This document shows positions 17,972 through 26,122 of a stretch of 64,000 nt of DNA, in pieces. Positions within the stretch are counted from its first letter, which is position 1. Every line of letters starts with the position of its first letter. The notes under the pieces were generated by a model. The model ran no database searches, had not been told where the DNA came from, and saw only the letters and a program-made list of their open reading frames with translations. A program made the translations under genes and the position numbers. Origin of the DNA: Sporobacter sp963675425 (lineage in GTDB: Bacteria; Bacillota; Clostridia; Oscillospirales; Oscillospiraceae); assembly GCA_963675425.1 (NCBI GenBank), contig OY776214.1, positions 1,240,001-1,304,000 on the forward strand, written 5' to 3'.

Positions 17972-17992
17972 GGGGCGGAGATACTCCGCCCC
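17972..17992. terminator. Intercistronic hairpin after the small subunit
   Basis: GGGGCGGAG-ATA-CTCCGCCCC, a perfect 9-bp stem. A T-run follows only on the minus strand side. On the plus strand it probably stabilises or trims the upstream transhydroxylase message. Confidence 0.45.
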
Positions 17993-17998
17993 TAAACA

Positions 17999-18027
17999 CC
18001 TTGACATGCTAAAAGTCAAGGTTTTTT
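17999..18027 (+). terminator. Terminator-like attenuator before the thiolase
   Basis: CCTTGAC (17999-18005) and GTCAAGG (18015-18021) form a perfect 7-bp stem followed by six T, directly before the thiolase ribosome site. It would lower expression of the downstream thiolase and SDR relative to the transhydroxylase. Confidence 0.6.
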
Positions 18028-18042
18028 GGAGGAAAATTATTC

Positions 18043-19239
18043 ATGAGAGACGTAGTAATTGTGGAAGCCTGCCGGACGGCCGTTGGATCGGTCGGCGGTA
18101 CGCTGAAGGATACCCCGGCTGAAGAGCTGGCACGGGTTGTCGTTCAGGGTATCCTCGACAGGAGTAAGATCGATCCGAAGGAAATCAACGAAGTCATTAT
18201 GGGCCACTGCCGCCAGACGTCGGACAATCCGAATATTGCCCGCATCGTAGCCCTGCGCTGCGGTATTCCGGAAGAGTGCACAGCGCAGACTGTTATGCGC
18301 CAGTGTGCCTCAGCCATGACGGCCGTGCTTGACGGTGTCATGAGTGTCCAGGTCGGCGACAACGACGTGGTTCTGGCCGGCGGCACGGAAAGCATGTCAA
18401 CCGCTGTCTTTTATATCCGTGGCGCCCGCTATGGTCTCGGCACGGGGAACACAACGCTCGTCGACGCGCTCACTGAAGGCCAGTTCCAGGCTCAGCCTCA
18501 GGAAATTTATGGCCGATACAATATGGGCGTAACCGCCGACAACGTGGCGAAGAAGTACAGCATTACGCGCGAGGAGACGGACGCGTTTTCGCTGCAGAGC
18601 CAGCAGCGTGCGGCTGCGGCCATAAAGGCAGGTAAGTTTAAGGATGAGATTGTCCCGGTAGTCATCCCGCAGAGAAAAGGCGACCCGATCGTCTTCGAAA
18701 CCGATGAATTTCCGCGACTGACGCCGCTTGAAAAGCTGGCCAAGCTCAAGCCCGTTTTCACGGAAGAAGGCCCCACGACGGCCGGCAGCTCGTCCGGGCG
18801 TAACGACGGCGCTTCGGCCATGCTGATCATGTCGGCAGACAAGGCCAAGGAACTCGGATTTAAGCCGCTGGCGCGCTTTGTCAGCTACGCCACAGCCGGC
18901 GTTGACCCGCGCTATATGGGCCTCGGCCCTATCCCGGCCACACGGAAAGCGCTGGCCCGGGCAAATATGACCCTTGACGATATCGAGCTCATTGAGCTCA
19001 ACGAGGCTTTTGCCGCCCAATCTCTTGGCTGCATCAAGGAACTCGGCATTAATCAGGAAATTACGAACGTGAACGGCGGCGCCATCGCGCTCGGCCATCC
19101 TGTCGGTTCATCCGGCTGCCGCATCATGGTCACGCTTCTTCATGAGATGCGCCGCCGTAAAAATAAATACGGCCTGGCGACGCTTTGCATCGCGGGCGGC
19201 ATGGGCCAGTCCACGATTATCGAAGCGCTGTACGACTAA
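18043..19239 (+). CDS. Thiolase of the aromatic operon
   Basis: Thiolase-family acyltransferase of 398 aa. Cys88 sits in RQCASAM, with GHPVGSSG and CIAGGMGQ near the C terminus supplying the active His and second Cys. GGAGGA lies ten bases upstream of the ATG. It sits between the transhydroxylase and the SDR, so its likely job is cleaving acetoacetyl-CoA, or a related 3-ketoacyl-CoA, made from the opened ring. The altered motif around the nucleophile compared with the 1342 thiolase suggests a different acyl preference. No CoA-transferase to activate acetoacetate is in the window. Confidence 0.88.
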   Translation: MRDVVIVEACRTAVGSVGGTLKDTPAEELARVVVQGILDRSKIDPKEINEVIMGHCRQTSDNPNIARIVALRCGIPEECTAQTVMRQCASAMTAVLDGVMSVQVGDNDVVLAGGTESMSTAVFYIRGARYGLGTGNTTLVDALTEGQFQAQPQEIYGRYNMGVTADNVAKKYSITREETDAFSLQSQQRAAAAIKAGKFKDEIVPVVIPQRKGDPIVFETDEFPRLTPLEKLAKLKPVFTEEGPTTAGSSSGRNDGASAMLIMSADKAKELGFKPLARFVSYATAGVDPRYMGLGPIPATRKALARANMTLDDIELIELNEAFAAQSLGCIKELGINQEITNVNGGAIALGHPVGSSGCRIMVTLLHEMRRRKNKYGLATLCIAGGMGQSTIIEALYD

Positions 19240-19250
19240 TATTATGGTCA

Positions 19251-19293
19251 ATAATACCGCCTGGGCGGTATTATACGGCCGCCGCTCGCGGCG
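19251..19293. other. Paired intercistronic hairpins
   Basis: Two adjacent stems, AATACCGCC-TG-GGCGGTATT and GCCGCCGC-TC-GCGGCGGC, lie between the thiolase and SDR genes. No T-run follows, so mRNA processing or stability is more likely than termination. Confidence 0.4.
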
Positions 19294-19372
19294 GCGTGCC
19301 GCATTCTGACGCAGTGCCAGAAAGAGCGGCAAATTAACAGTATCAATTTTGTTTTGAAAGGAGCAAATAAAT

Positions 19373-20179
19373 ATGGCATGTAAACTTTTCGACCTTAGCG
19401 ACAAGACGGCTGTCGTCGTCGGCGGCGCCGGCGGACTTGGACAGGCGATCGCGCAGGGTCTTGCGGAAGCGGGCGCGAAAGTGCTCATCTCCAGCCGCAA
19501 AGAGGAATCCCTGAAGAAGGCACAGGAAGAGATCAAAGCCGCATGCGGCCTCAGCGTGTGCTATTGTTCGGCAGACGCCACGAATGAGGCGCAGGTGACG
19601 GCCCTCGTCGAGGATGCTAAGAAACAGCTCGGCGGGAAGGTGGATATCCTCGTTAATGCGCAGGGCTTCAACAAGAAGCAGGACGCGCTGGATTTCGACA
19701 TCGATACATTCCGTCAGATGCTTGACGCCAACATCACGAGCTTTATGATCACCGCCAAGATTTTTGGCCGTCATTTCAAGGAAAACGGTTACGGCAAGAT
19801 CGTCAATCTCTCCTCCGTGCGCGGCAAGATCGCCACGAAGGGACCCGGCAATGCCGGTTACTGCGCCACAAAGGGCGCCGTTGACATGCTCACCAAGCAG
19901 CTGGCTTCCGAGTTCGGCCCGTTCGGCGTAACGGTTAACGCGCTCGGCCCCAACATCACGGCTACGCCGATGATGACGGCCATCTTTGAAAAGCGCGCGG
20001 CGGACGCCGGCGTGAGCGTTGAGGATTATCTCGTTCAGCAGGGACAGGGCAACCCGATGCGCAAGATGGGCATGCCCGAGGACATCGTGGGCACAGCCAT
20101 TTTCCTGGCGGCTCCCGCGTCCGACTTTATGACCGGTAATATCCTTTATCCCGACGGCGGTCTGACAGCCATCGGCTAA
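19373..20179 (+). CDS. Short-chain dehydrogenase, probable phloroglucinol reductase
   Basis: Classical SDR of 268 aa. The cofactor loop is GGAGGLG (17-23). Residues SSRK at 40-43 after the second strand favour NADPH. The core has NAQG (95-98), catalytic Ser147/148 (NLSS), Tyr163 and Lys167 (YCATK). Phloroglucinol reductase, which turns phloroglucinol into dihydrophloroglucinol with NADPH, belongs to this family. The gene lies after the transhydroxylase and before the cyclohydrolase operon, which is exactly where that step is needed. GAAAGGAG precedes the ATG. The family is certain; the substrate rests on context. Confidence 0.8.
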   Translation: MACKLFDLSDKTAVVVGGAGGLGQAIAQGLAEAGAKVLISSRKEESLKKAQEEIKAACGLSVCYCSADATNEAQVTALVEDAKKQLGGKVDILVNAQGFNKKQDALDFDIDTFRQMLDANITSFMITAKIFGRHFKENGYGKIVNLSSVRGKIATKGPGNAGYCATKGAVDMLTKQLASEFGPFGVTVNALGPNITATPMMTAIFEKRAADAGVSVEDYLVQQGQGNPMRKMGMPEDIVGTAIFLAAPASDFMTGNILYPDGGLTAIG

Positions 20180-20188
20180 GTCATGCAG

Positions 20189-20224
20189 AAAGAGGGCGCA
20201 TTGATCTTCAATGCACCCTCTTTT
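20189..20224. terminator. Bidirectional intrinsic terminator
   Basis: AAAGAGGG...CCCTCTTTT with an inner GCATTGA/TCAATGC stem. It ends the transhydroxylase-SDR operon and the convergent MerR gene. Confidence 0.85.
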
Positions 20225-20243
20225 AATGCTGTATGGTTAAGAC

Positions 20244-21095
20244 TCATGGCCGGGATATTTTCGGTTGTCCTCCGTCCGTTTCCTCGATGGGCAGCCAGAC
20301 CTCGAAAAACCCGGTGATTTCGTCGTTTTTAATGACGCTGCAGGCGAGGTTGCCAAATGCGCACCCGTCAACCTTCAGGCCGTTTTGCTCGGCGAAGTCG
20401 ATAATGTAATCGAGATGGCGCGCCGTGAATTTGTCTTTTCCGGTGCTCGTGAAGGCCGAGTGGATGCACAGCTTGGACGGTACTGTTGTGACGGGCGGCC
20501 TGATCTCAATGCCGAATTCCTCGACATACTGCATGCCGATGGAAAAGCCCCACGCATAGTCGTCGCCCTCGCCCAAAAGTTCGTCCTCCGGCACTTCAAA
20601 GTAGCGTCTGGAAAACGGCATGTATTTCAGCCACTGCCGCGACAGGAGCTGCAGCTCGGAATCCTTGTCATAGCTGGTGTTGTAACGGTTTAAGTAACGC
20701 ACGAACTCGGCACTGCGGCGGATCTCGCACTGGCCGATAAGGCCCTTTAAGCTTGATAAAATTTCCGAATATTTGCGGATGCGCTCTAAAAGCAGCTGCT
20801 GATATCGGATGGCCGCTTCAAGTTCGTCACCCTTGGCGTCCAGGTTGTTTACCAGGTCGTCATAAGTATTCTGCGAGACGATGTGCGCCACCTGTTCGAT
20901 CCCAAAACCGAAATTTTTAAACCAAAGACAGTCGAGCAGGAAATTGATGTCCCACGTATCGTAATACCGGTAATTATTGACGGGATCTTTTAAAGGGGAC
21001 ACGACGCCTTTTTCCTCATAATAGCGTATCAGGTCCGGAGAAATACCGAGAATTCTGGCTACGTCGCCAATTTTATATCGCAAGGACGCCATCAC
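20244..21095 (-). CDS. MerR-family regulator with GyrI-like ligand domain, probable activator of the aromatic operons
   Basis: Regulator of 283 aa: N-terminal winged helix (about 6-75; YKIGDVARILGISPDLIRYY), a long coiled-coil helix (about 80-130), and a C-terminal domain of some 140 residues resembling the GyrI/BmrR effector-binding fold. That layout belongs to MerR proteins sensing small organic molecules. It is divergent from the cyclohydrolase operon. Two promoters, at 14406 and 21211, have the 19-bp spacer and dyad expected of its targets. An aromatic such as pyrogallol or phloroglucinol as ligand is inferred. The start may be the second Met, one codon in. Confidence 0.85.
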   Translation of the reverse strand: MMASLRYKIGDVARILGISPDLIRYYEEKGVVSPLKDPVNNYRYYDTWDINFLLDCLWFKNFGFGIEQVAHIVSQNTYDDLVNNLDAKGDELEAAIRYQQLLLERIRKYSEILSSLKGLIGQCEIRRSAEFVRYLNRYNTSYDKDSELQLLSRQWLKYMPFSRRYFEVPEDELLGEGDDYAWGFSIGMQYVEEFGIEIRPPVTTVPSKLCIHSAFTSTGKDKFTARHLDYIIDFAEQNGLKVDGCAFGNLACSVIKNDEITGFFEVWLPIEETDGGQPKISRP

Positions 21096-21210
21096 CCCAT
21101 TTCATGAAAAATCAGACAAAAGAAAAAACGTGTAAGCCGGCTATTGATGGGCAATTCTACGTATATTATATCTGATTTTTTAAGAAAGTCCAACAAAAAT
21201 GCTAAATCAC

Positions 21211-21243
21211 CCTTGACTTTGGCATTATTCCAAGGTTTACAAT
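21211..21243 (+). promoter_or_regulatory. MerR-type promoter of the ring-opening operon
   Basis: TTGACT (21213-21218) and TACAAT (21238-21243) are 19 bp apart. The dyad CCTTG-N15-CAAGG (21211-21235) is positioned as in the 14406 promoter, and the shared bases include TTGG, CCAAGGTTTA and AAT. It lies between the divergent MerR gene and the cyclohydrolase gene. Confidence 0.82.
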
Positions 21244-21295
21244 TAGTCTATTACAGCTTACAAATTAACCATTAGATATTTCAGGAGGTTGCACT

Positions 21296-22183
21296 ATGGC
21301 TTATATGCCGCTCGATAAGAACAGAATGTATCTTGACAGAAGCAAGATGACGAAAATCTATGACCTGTCCCAGCCGTGGGGCGTTGACACGCCGCTGTGG
21401 CCGTTCCCCGGCCCGCGCCAGGACCTTCTTTTCCCCCGCGGACAGTATCTCGGCCGCTTCCACAAGCGCACCATGACCTACACCGGCACGTTGCACGCCG
21501 GCACGCATATGGACGCGCCCAACCACGTTCTGCACGAAGAGGAAGTCGACCGTGAGAGAAACGGCTACTCCCTCAACGAGATTCCCCTTGAGTACTGCGT
21601 CGGCACCGGCGTCATTTTGGACATGCGCCATCTGCAGAAGGATTTTGAAGCCAAATGGAAGACCGGCTTTGAAGACGGCCTCTGGTATGAGCTGAAGCCG
21701 TCCGATTTTGAAGCCGCCTGCAAAAAAGACGGTCTTGAGATCCGCGAGAATGACTGGGTTGTCGTCGATACCGGCTTCCATCATTACTGGAGAAAGAACA
21801 ACGACAAGTACTACAACTATTATTCCGGCATGGGCCCCGAAGTTGCCGAGTGGCTCATTCACGAAAAGAAGATCAAGGGCATTTCCGGCACATGGGGTGC
21901 TACCGACGCGCCGCTGTGGCATCATCCGCTCAGCGAGCAGATGCCCTGGCTCGACAAAGCATTCCGTAAAGCGACCGGTAAGGATCCCACGGTTGAGTTC
22001 CCGGATTATGAGCCCTGCCACAGAATGTTCATGCAGGCCGGCTGCTGCACCGTTGAAAATGCGGGCGGCGACATCGACGAAATTGTCGGCAAGCGCATGA
22101 CGATCGCTGCTTTCCCGTTCCGCTGTGAGATGGCCGACGGTGGTTTCGTCCGTCTTGTTGCCTGGGAAGAAGGCTCTTTCTAA
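21296..22183 (+). CDS. Cyclase-family metallohydrolase, probable dihydrophloroglucinol cyclohydrolase
   Basis: Protein of 295 aa of the kynurenine-formamidase/cyclase family. The metal motif HAGTHMDAPNH gives His67, His71, Asp73 and His77. These enzymes hydrolyse cyclic or formyl compounds with Zn or Mn. Here it would open the ring of dihydrophloroglucinol to 3-hydroxy-5-oxohexanoate, the step known from clostridial phloroglucinol degradation. It is first in the operon and directly controlled by the MerR-type promoter. CAGGAGG lies eight bases before the ATG. The family is certain, and the reaction follows from the neighbours. Confidence 0.82.
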   Translation: MAYMPLDKNRMYLDRSKMTKIYDLSQPWGVDTPLWPFPGPRQDLLFPRGQYLGRFHKRTMTYTGTLHAGTHMDAPNHVLHEEEVDRERNGYSLNEIPLEYCVGTGVILDMRHLQKDFEAKWKTGFEDGLWYELKPSDFEAACKKDGLEIRENDWVVVDTGFHHYWRKNNDKYYNYYSGMGPEVAEWLIHEKKIKGISGTWGATDAPLWHHPLSEQMPWLDKAFRKATGKDPTVEFPDYEPCHRMFMQAGCCTVENAGGDIDEIVGKRMTIAAFPFRCEMADGGFVRLVAWEEGSF

Positions 22184-22194
22184 GCAAAATTAAA

Positions 22195-22229
22195 ATATTG
22201 CCCCACAAGTTTGGCTTGTGGGGCAATAT
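22195..22229. other. Strong intercistronic hairpin
   Basis: Perfect 15-bp stem (ATATTGCCCCACAAG / CTTGTGGGGCAATAT) with a TTTGG loop, 12 bp after the cyclohydrolase stop. No T-run follows, so it likely stabilises the upstream message or sets expression ratios within the operon. Confidence 0.5.
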
Positions 22230-22288
22230 ATCTGAAAAATTCTTGCGGAATCAAAAGTTTCGGCAACTGGCCGAGATGGGAGTTTACA

Positions 22289-23254
22289 ATGAACAGTATC
22301 AATGATATTAAAAAAATCGCCGTACTTGGCGCAGGCACAATGGGACCTGGGATGGCACAGACCTTTGCCATAGGCGGATATGACGTCACGATGTGGACAC
22401 GCAGCGAAGCGACTCGTGAGAAAGCCAAAGCAGCGCTGAAATCCAGCCTGAAGACCTTTGCTGACGAAGGTGAGATCAAGGCGGAGGATATCGACAGAAT
22501 CTATGCCAGAGTTAATTTTAAAGAGAGCGTGGCAGAAGCAGTCCAGGGCGCTGATTTTGTAATGGAGACCATTGTAGAAAAAAAAGAGGCCAAACAAGAG
22601 CTGTATGCCCAGCTGGCTGAGGTCCTGCCCAGCGATGTTATCGTTGCCTCTAACACCTCTGCGCTCAATATTTTTGAAATCGTTCCGGAAAAGCTCCTGC
22701 CCCAGATGATCATCTGCCACTGGTATGCCCCGCCTGAGCTTATTCCTCTTGTTGAAGTTGTGAAAAGCGAACAGGCTCCTCAGGAATATGCCGATATCGC
22801 AGTCGCTATGCTTAATAAATGCGGAAAGACCGCCGTCCTGATGAAGAAATTTATCCAGGGCTACATTGTTAACCGGCTTCAGCAGTGCCTCAACCGTGAG
22901 GTGTTTTACCTGCTGGACAACGGTTATTGCGATGCGGAGGCTATTGATCTGGCTTCAAAGGCTTCGTTTATTCCCCGCGCAGTTGTTCTCGGCCTGCTTA
23001 AGCGCGTCGATTTCGGCGGCGTAGATATGACCGCCAACAACTACAAGAACCGCAGCTACACAATGCCAGAGCACGGCGATGAGTTGCCCACCACTCTTGC
23101 CAATATGGTTGACGAGGGTAAGCTGGGCATCAAATCAGGCAAAGGCTTTTATGATTACGAGGGCGTTGATGTCGGTGCTCTCAAGGTAAAGCGCGATAAA
23201 CAGCTGTTTGAGGTATTCAAGCTGGCGAAGAAATTTATGGATGATCCTGTCTGA
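22289..23254 (+). CDS. 3-hydroxyacyl-CoA dehydrogenase-family protein, probable 3-hydroxy-5-oxohexanoate dehydrogenase
   Basis: NAD(P)-dependent dehydrogenase of 321 aa: N-terminal Rossmann fold with GAGTMG (14-19), then a helical domain. The CHWYAPPELIPLVEVV stretch holds the catalytic His, and GYIVNRLQ marks the domain joint as in lambda-crystallin/L-gulonate dehydrogenase-type members. The family acts on free 3-hydroxy acids or CoA esters. In the phloroglucinol route it would oxidise 3-hydroxy-5-oxohexanoate to 3,5-dioxohexanoate (triacetate). Start ATG 22289 follows GGGAG by seven bases. The longer frame from 22211 runs through the hairpin and is rejected. Confidence 0.82.
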   Translation: MNSINDIKKIAVLGAGTMGPGMAQTFAIGGYDVTMWTRSEATREKAKAALKSSLKTFADEGEIKAEDIDRIYARVNFKESVAEAVQGADFVMETIVEKKEAKQELYAQLAEVLPSDVIVASNTSALNIFEIVPEKLLPQMIICHWYAPPELIPLVEVVKSEQAPQEYADIAVAMLNKCGKTAVLMKKFIQGYIVNRLQQCLNREVFYLLDNGYCDAEAIDLASKASFIPRAVVLGLLKRVDFGGVDMTANNYKNRSYTMPEHGDELPTTLANMVDEGKLGIKSGKGFYDYEGVDVGALKVKRDKQLFEVFKLAKKFMDDPV

Positions 23255-23299
23255 GGATTGTCTGAGACTATCTATTTAGAATCAGAAAGGAAATAAGTC

Positions 23300-24211
23300 A
23301 TGGCTAAATCAAATAAAGTTATTATTCAAGTCTGCCTGTGCGGCGCGGGCACCAAAAAAGCCCAGGCGCCGACCGTCCCCTATAACGCAGAAGAACTGTC
23401 CGAGCAGATAGTTGCGTGCGCTAAAGCGGGCGCGTCTATCGCCCACATTCATGTCCGGGAGGACAAGGAAGTTAACGGCGAGATGCAGATCGGCTACAAA
23501 TCCATGAGCCTTCAGAAATTCACGGAAGCTGTTGAAATGACTCGTGAAGCCTGCAAAAAGGCCGGCGTCGACATCCTCATCAACCTCACCACCTCGGGCG
23601 GCGAGTATGAGGACTACAAGCGCCTGCAGCATCTGGGCGCTCTCAAGCCCGAAATGTGTTCGTTTGACCCCAATACGATTAACTGGGCCAACAGCTATAT
23701 CTTTGAAAACAGCCCGCGTTTTCTAAACCTTTTAGGCCAGGAAGTTGTCAAACACGACATTAAGCCGGAGTTTGAGGTTTTCGACACCGGCCATCTTGAC
23801 AGCGTTATGTTCTACGTCAACAAGCACGGCATTCCCAAGCCGCCACATATTCAGTTCATTATGGGTGTCGGCGGCGCCATGCCTGGCTCGGCAGAATACC
23901 TCGCCTTTGCCGCGGGCAAGCTGCCCGAGGGCGCGACATGGTCTGTGTCCGGTATTGGTAAAGCGCACATGCCTATGATGCTTGCCGGCCTGGCGCTTGG
24001 CTGCGACGGTCTGCGCGTCGGCCTTGAGGACAACATCTACTACTCCAGAGGCGTTATTGCCACCAATGTCCAGCTGGTTGAGCGCGCCGTTGAGCTGTCG
24101 AAAATTGCTCAGCGCGAAATCGCAACAGCTGAGGATGCCAGAGAACTGCTTGGCATCACCCGTCACTGCCTGCGCGACGGAAAAACAGGCGAAGTGACCT
24201 TTAAGGCATAA
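23300..24211 (+). CDS. BKACE-family beta-keto acid cleavage enzyme, probable triacetate acetoacetate-lyase
   Basis: Zn-dependent lyase of 303 aa. HIHVRE (His49, His51, Arg53, Glu54) is the metal-binding signature of the family, which condenses a beta-keto acid with acetyl-CoA and splits it. The GLEDNIYY stretch near residue 235 carries the late metal/substrate Glu. As the last gene of the operon it would cleave 3,5-dioxohexanoate to acetoacetate units, completing phloroglucinol breakdown. AGAAAGGA precedes the ATG. Other BKACE members act on 3-keto-5-aminohexanoate; no lysine-fermentation genes are nearby, which argues against that here. Confidence 0.82.
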   Translation: MAKSNKVIIQVCLCGAGTKKAQAPTVPYNAEELSEQIVACAKAGASIAHIHVREDKEVNGEMQIGYKSMSLQKFTEAVEMTREACKKAGVDILINLTTSGGEYEDYKRLQHLGALKPEMCSFDPNTINWANSYIFENSPRFLNLLGQEVVKHDIKPEFEVFDTGHLDSVMFYVNKHGIPKPPHIQFIMGVGGAMPGSAEYLAFAAGKLPEGATWSVSGIGKAHMPMMLAGLALGCDGLRVGLEDNIYYSRGVIATNVQLVERAVELSKIAQREIATAEDARELLGITRHCLRDGKTGEVTFKA

Positions 24212-24227
24212 TTTAAGGAATCGATAA

Positions 24228-24264
24228 GCTCCGGGTATCAGACCTTATGGCCGGTACCCGGAGC
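24228..24264 (+). other. Hairpin downstream of the ring-opening operon
   Basis: GCTCCGGGTA and TACCCGGAGC, 10-bp arms around a 17-nt loop, without a T-run. It probably caps the operon mRNA ahead of the terminator at 24328. Confidence 0.4.
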
Positions 24265-24327
24265 CGTGTAAAAAGGCATATTGGCAAAGGGCCGGTATCC
24301 TGCTAAGACAGGCACACGCCTCTGCGC

Positions 24328-24357
24328 AAAAAGCAGCCAGTGTGCGGGCTGCTTTTT
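24328..24357 (+). terminator. Intrinsic terminator of the ring-opening operon
   Basis: AAAAAGCAGCC / GGCTGCTTTTT, an 11-bp stem with a short loop and T-run, between the BKACE gene and the LysR gene. Confidence 0.85.
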
Positions 24358-24433
24358 ACAATCCGGATAAGACGGGACAAGTGTCCTCAGCATGTCGCCA
24401 GGCCACAGGAGGACTTTTAGGGGGACTGGGATT

Positions 24434-25324
24434 TTGATCAACGAAGCAGCGGTAAAATGCTTTCTGGCACTGTCTAAAACACTCAGTTTCACGCAGACGG
24501 CCAAGCTCCTTTTTATGACGCAGCAATCGGTCAGCAAATACATTGCCAAGTTTGAAGAGGATATCGGTTTCAAGCTTTTTATCCGCACGCACCATTACGT
24601 TATGCTGACAAAAGCCGGGGAACATTACTATGAGCTGTTTTCGAGGTTTGAAGAGGACTTTCAGAAGGTTACCGAGAAAACGCGGCAATATTACGCCACC
24701 ATGTTCAGTTCCCTGCGCATCGGCTATCTGGAATGGCTGGAAATCTCGTCTGAGATCAGCGCCGCGCTTAAAAATCTGAAAAAAGATAATCCGGACCTGC
24801 GTTATATCGGCGAGCGCCATACACAGACGCGGCTCATTGAGCTGTTTCTGTCGCGGCAGCTCGACCTTATTATTACGTATGCGGAATTTGCGCCCAAAGG
24901 TGCGGGCATTAAAAAAATGAAGGTGCTTGAAACGCCGCTTGTGCTGCTCGTCGCGCCGGACCATCCCAAGGCAAAAGAGGGCGCCACGGTAGAGGACTTC
25001 AGGGGCGAACCGTTTATCAAGGCCGCTTCCAGCTACGAATCGAATTCGGAAAGCCGTACCCGCGCCAGACGGCAGTGCCGCGAGTTGGGCTTTACCCCTT
25101 CGGAGATCATCATATCGCCCAACATCGAATCGGCGTATATGGCCGTGGAGTTCGGACAGGGCGTGATGGTGTCGACAATGCTTAGCCGAATGAGCCTTCA
25201 CAGCGAGCTGCTGTGCTACTACATCGGGAAGAACGAAGAGCTGCAGTGCTTCTGGTATGAGGATCAGGAAAATCCGACGGTGGAAGCGTTCGCCTTGTTT
25301 TTAGAGCGGTCTCACGAGGATTGA
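24434..25324 (+). CDS. LysR-family transcriptional regulator
   Basis: Protein of about 296 aa: N-terminal helix-turn-helix (FLALSKTLSFTQTAKLLFMT, then QQSVSKYIAKFEED), linker helix, and a substrate-binding-like effector domain. The start is taken as TTG at 24434, because the protein then begins in register with other LysR proteins and a purine-rich AGGGGG lies upstream. An ATG at 24392 is in frame but has no ribosome site. It follows the ring-opening operon in the same direction behind a terminator, so it is transcribed separately. It may regulate the minus-strand reductases or an unlinked target. Confidence 0.85.
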   Translation: MINEAAVKCFLALSKTLSFTQTAKLLFMTQQSVSKYIAKFEEDIGFKLFIRTHHYVMLTKAGEHYYELFSRFEEDFQKVTEKTRQYYATMFSSLRIGYLEWLEISSEISAALKNLKKDNPDLRYIGERHTQTRLIELFLSRQLDLIITYAEFAPKGAGIKKMKVLETPLVLLVAPDHPKAKEGATVEDFRGEPFIKAASSYESNSESRTRARRQCRELGFTPSEIIISPNIESAYMAVEFGQGVMVSTMLSRMSLHSELLCYYIGKNEELQCFWYEDQENPTVEAFALFLERSHED

Positions 25325-25406
25325 AACTGGCGGCTTCTTCAAACGGTCGGTGTAATGCCAGCTTATATACAGTTTTAATGATCAATGGAAATGTGGTTTT
25401 ATAGCT

Positions 25407-25904
25407 ATGAAAAATAATGAAATCCCCGTGTATTCTATCGTCGCGTTTTCAAATACGGGCAAGACAACGCTTCTTGAAAAGCTCATCCCGGAGCTTAAGG
25501 CCAGAGGCCTGCGCGCGGCGGTCATCAAGCATGACGCGCATGAATTTGAGATTGACAGGCCCGGAAAGGACAGCTGGCGTCTCACACAGGCCGGCGCTGT
25601 TGTGACGGTCGTGGCGTCGGCTACAAAGGCGGCCGTGATGGAAAATCGGTTTATTCCCATCGACGAGCTGATCGCGCGTATTACGGATGTTGATATTATC
25701 CTCACGGAAGGCTATAAGCACGGCCCGTGGCCAAAGATCGCGCTGCAGCGTGGCGACAATGAGAAGCCGCTCCCGCTTGAGCCCGGCGAATGTCTGGCCA
25801 TCCTGTCGGACGTGCCGGTACAGACCGATAAAACAACGGTGTTAGGGCTTGACGATATATCAAAGCTTGCTGATATTATTGAAGCCGATATGCATAAAAA
25901 ATAA
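25407..25904 (+). CDS. mobB: Molybdopterin-guanine dinucleotide biosynthesis protein B
   Basis: GTP-binding P-loop protein of 165 aa that assists MobA in loading guanine dinucleotide onto the molybdenum cofactor. The P-loop is AFSNTGKTT (13-21). KHDAH (about 47) and LTEGYKHGPWPK (about 99) are MobB hallmarks. It stands alone between LysR and spoVT, and closes the molybdoenzyme island that mobA opens. All four large subunits here belong to the bis-MGD family and need this pathway. Confidence 0.9.
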   Translation: MKNNEIPVYSIVAFSNTGKTTLLEKLIPELKARGLRAAVIKHDAHEFEIDRPGKDSWRLTQAGAVVTVVASATKAAVMENRFIPIDELIARITDVDIILTEGYKHGPWPKIALQRGDNEKPLPLEPGECLAILSDVPVQTDKTTVLGLDDISKLADIIEADMHKK

Positions 25905-25917
25905 ATATTAAAACATA

Positions 25918-25954
25918 ACAAGACTGTTCCTTCTACTAGGGGAAACAGTCTTGT
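25918..25954 (+). terminator. Intrinsic terminator after mobB
   Basis: ACAAGACTGTT with AACAGTCTTGT, 11-bp stem, followed by TTGCATTTTTTATT. Confidence 0.85.
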
Positions 25955-26122
25955 TTGCATTTTTTATTGTATCGTTAAGCCATGTCGTTCACGCCAAGCA
26001 GTGAATAAACCGGACGGAAAAGTATCGCGCAATCTGGCAATATGCGGAAAACGATACACTGCTGAATAGTCAGAATAATACTGTGGATACTAATGCTGTA
26101 AAAACAAGGGAGGGTCATATAT

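Noticed and set aside
17999..18027. Third MerR operator before the thiolase
   Set aside because: It shares CCTTG...CAAGG but the arms are 13 bp apart, not 15, and no -10 box follows. The six T make it a terminator instead.
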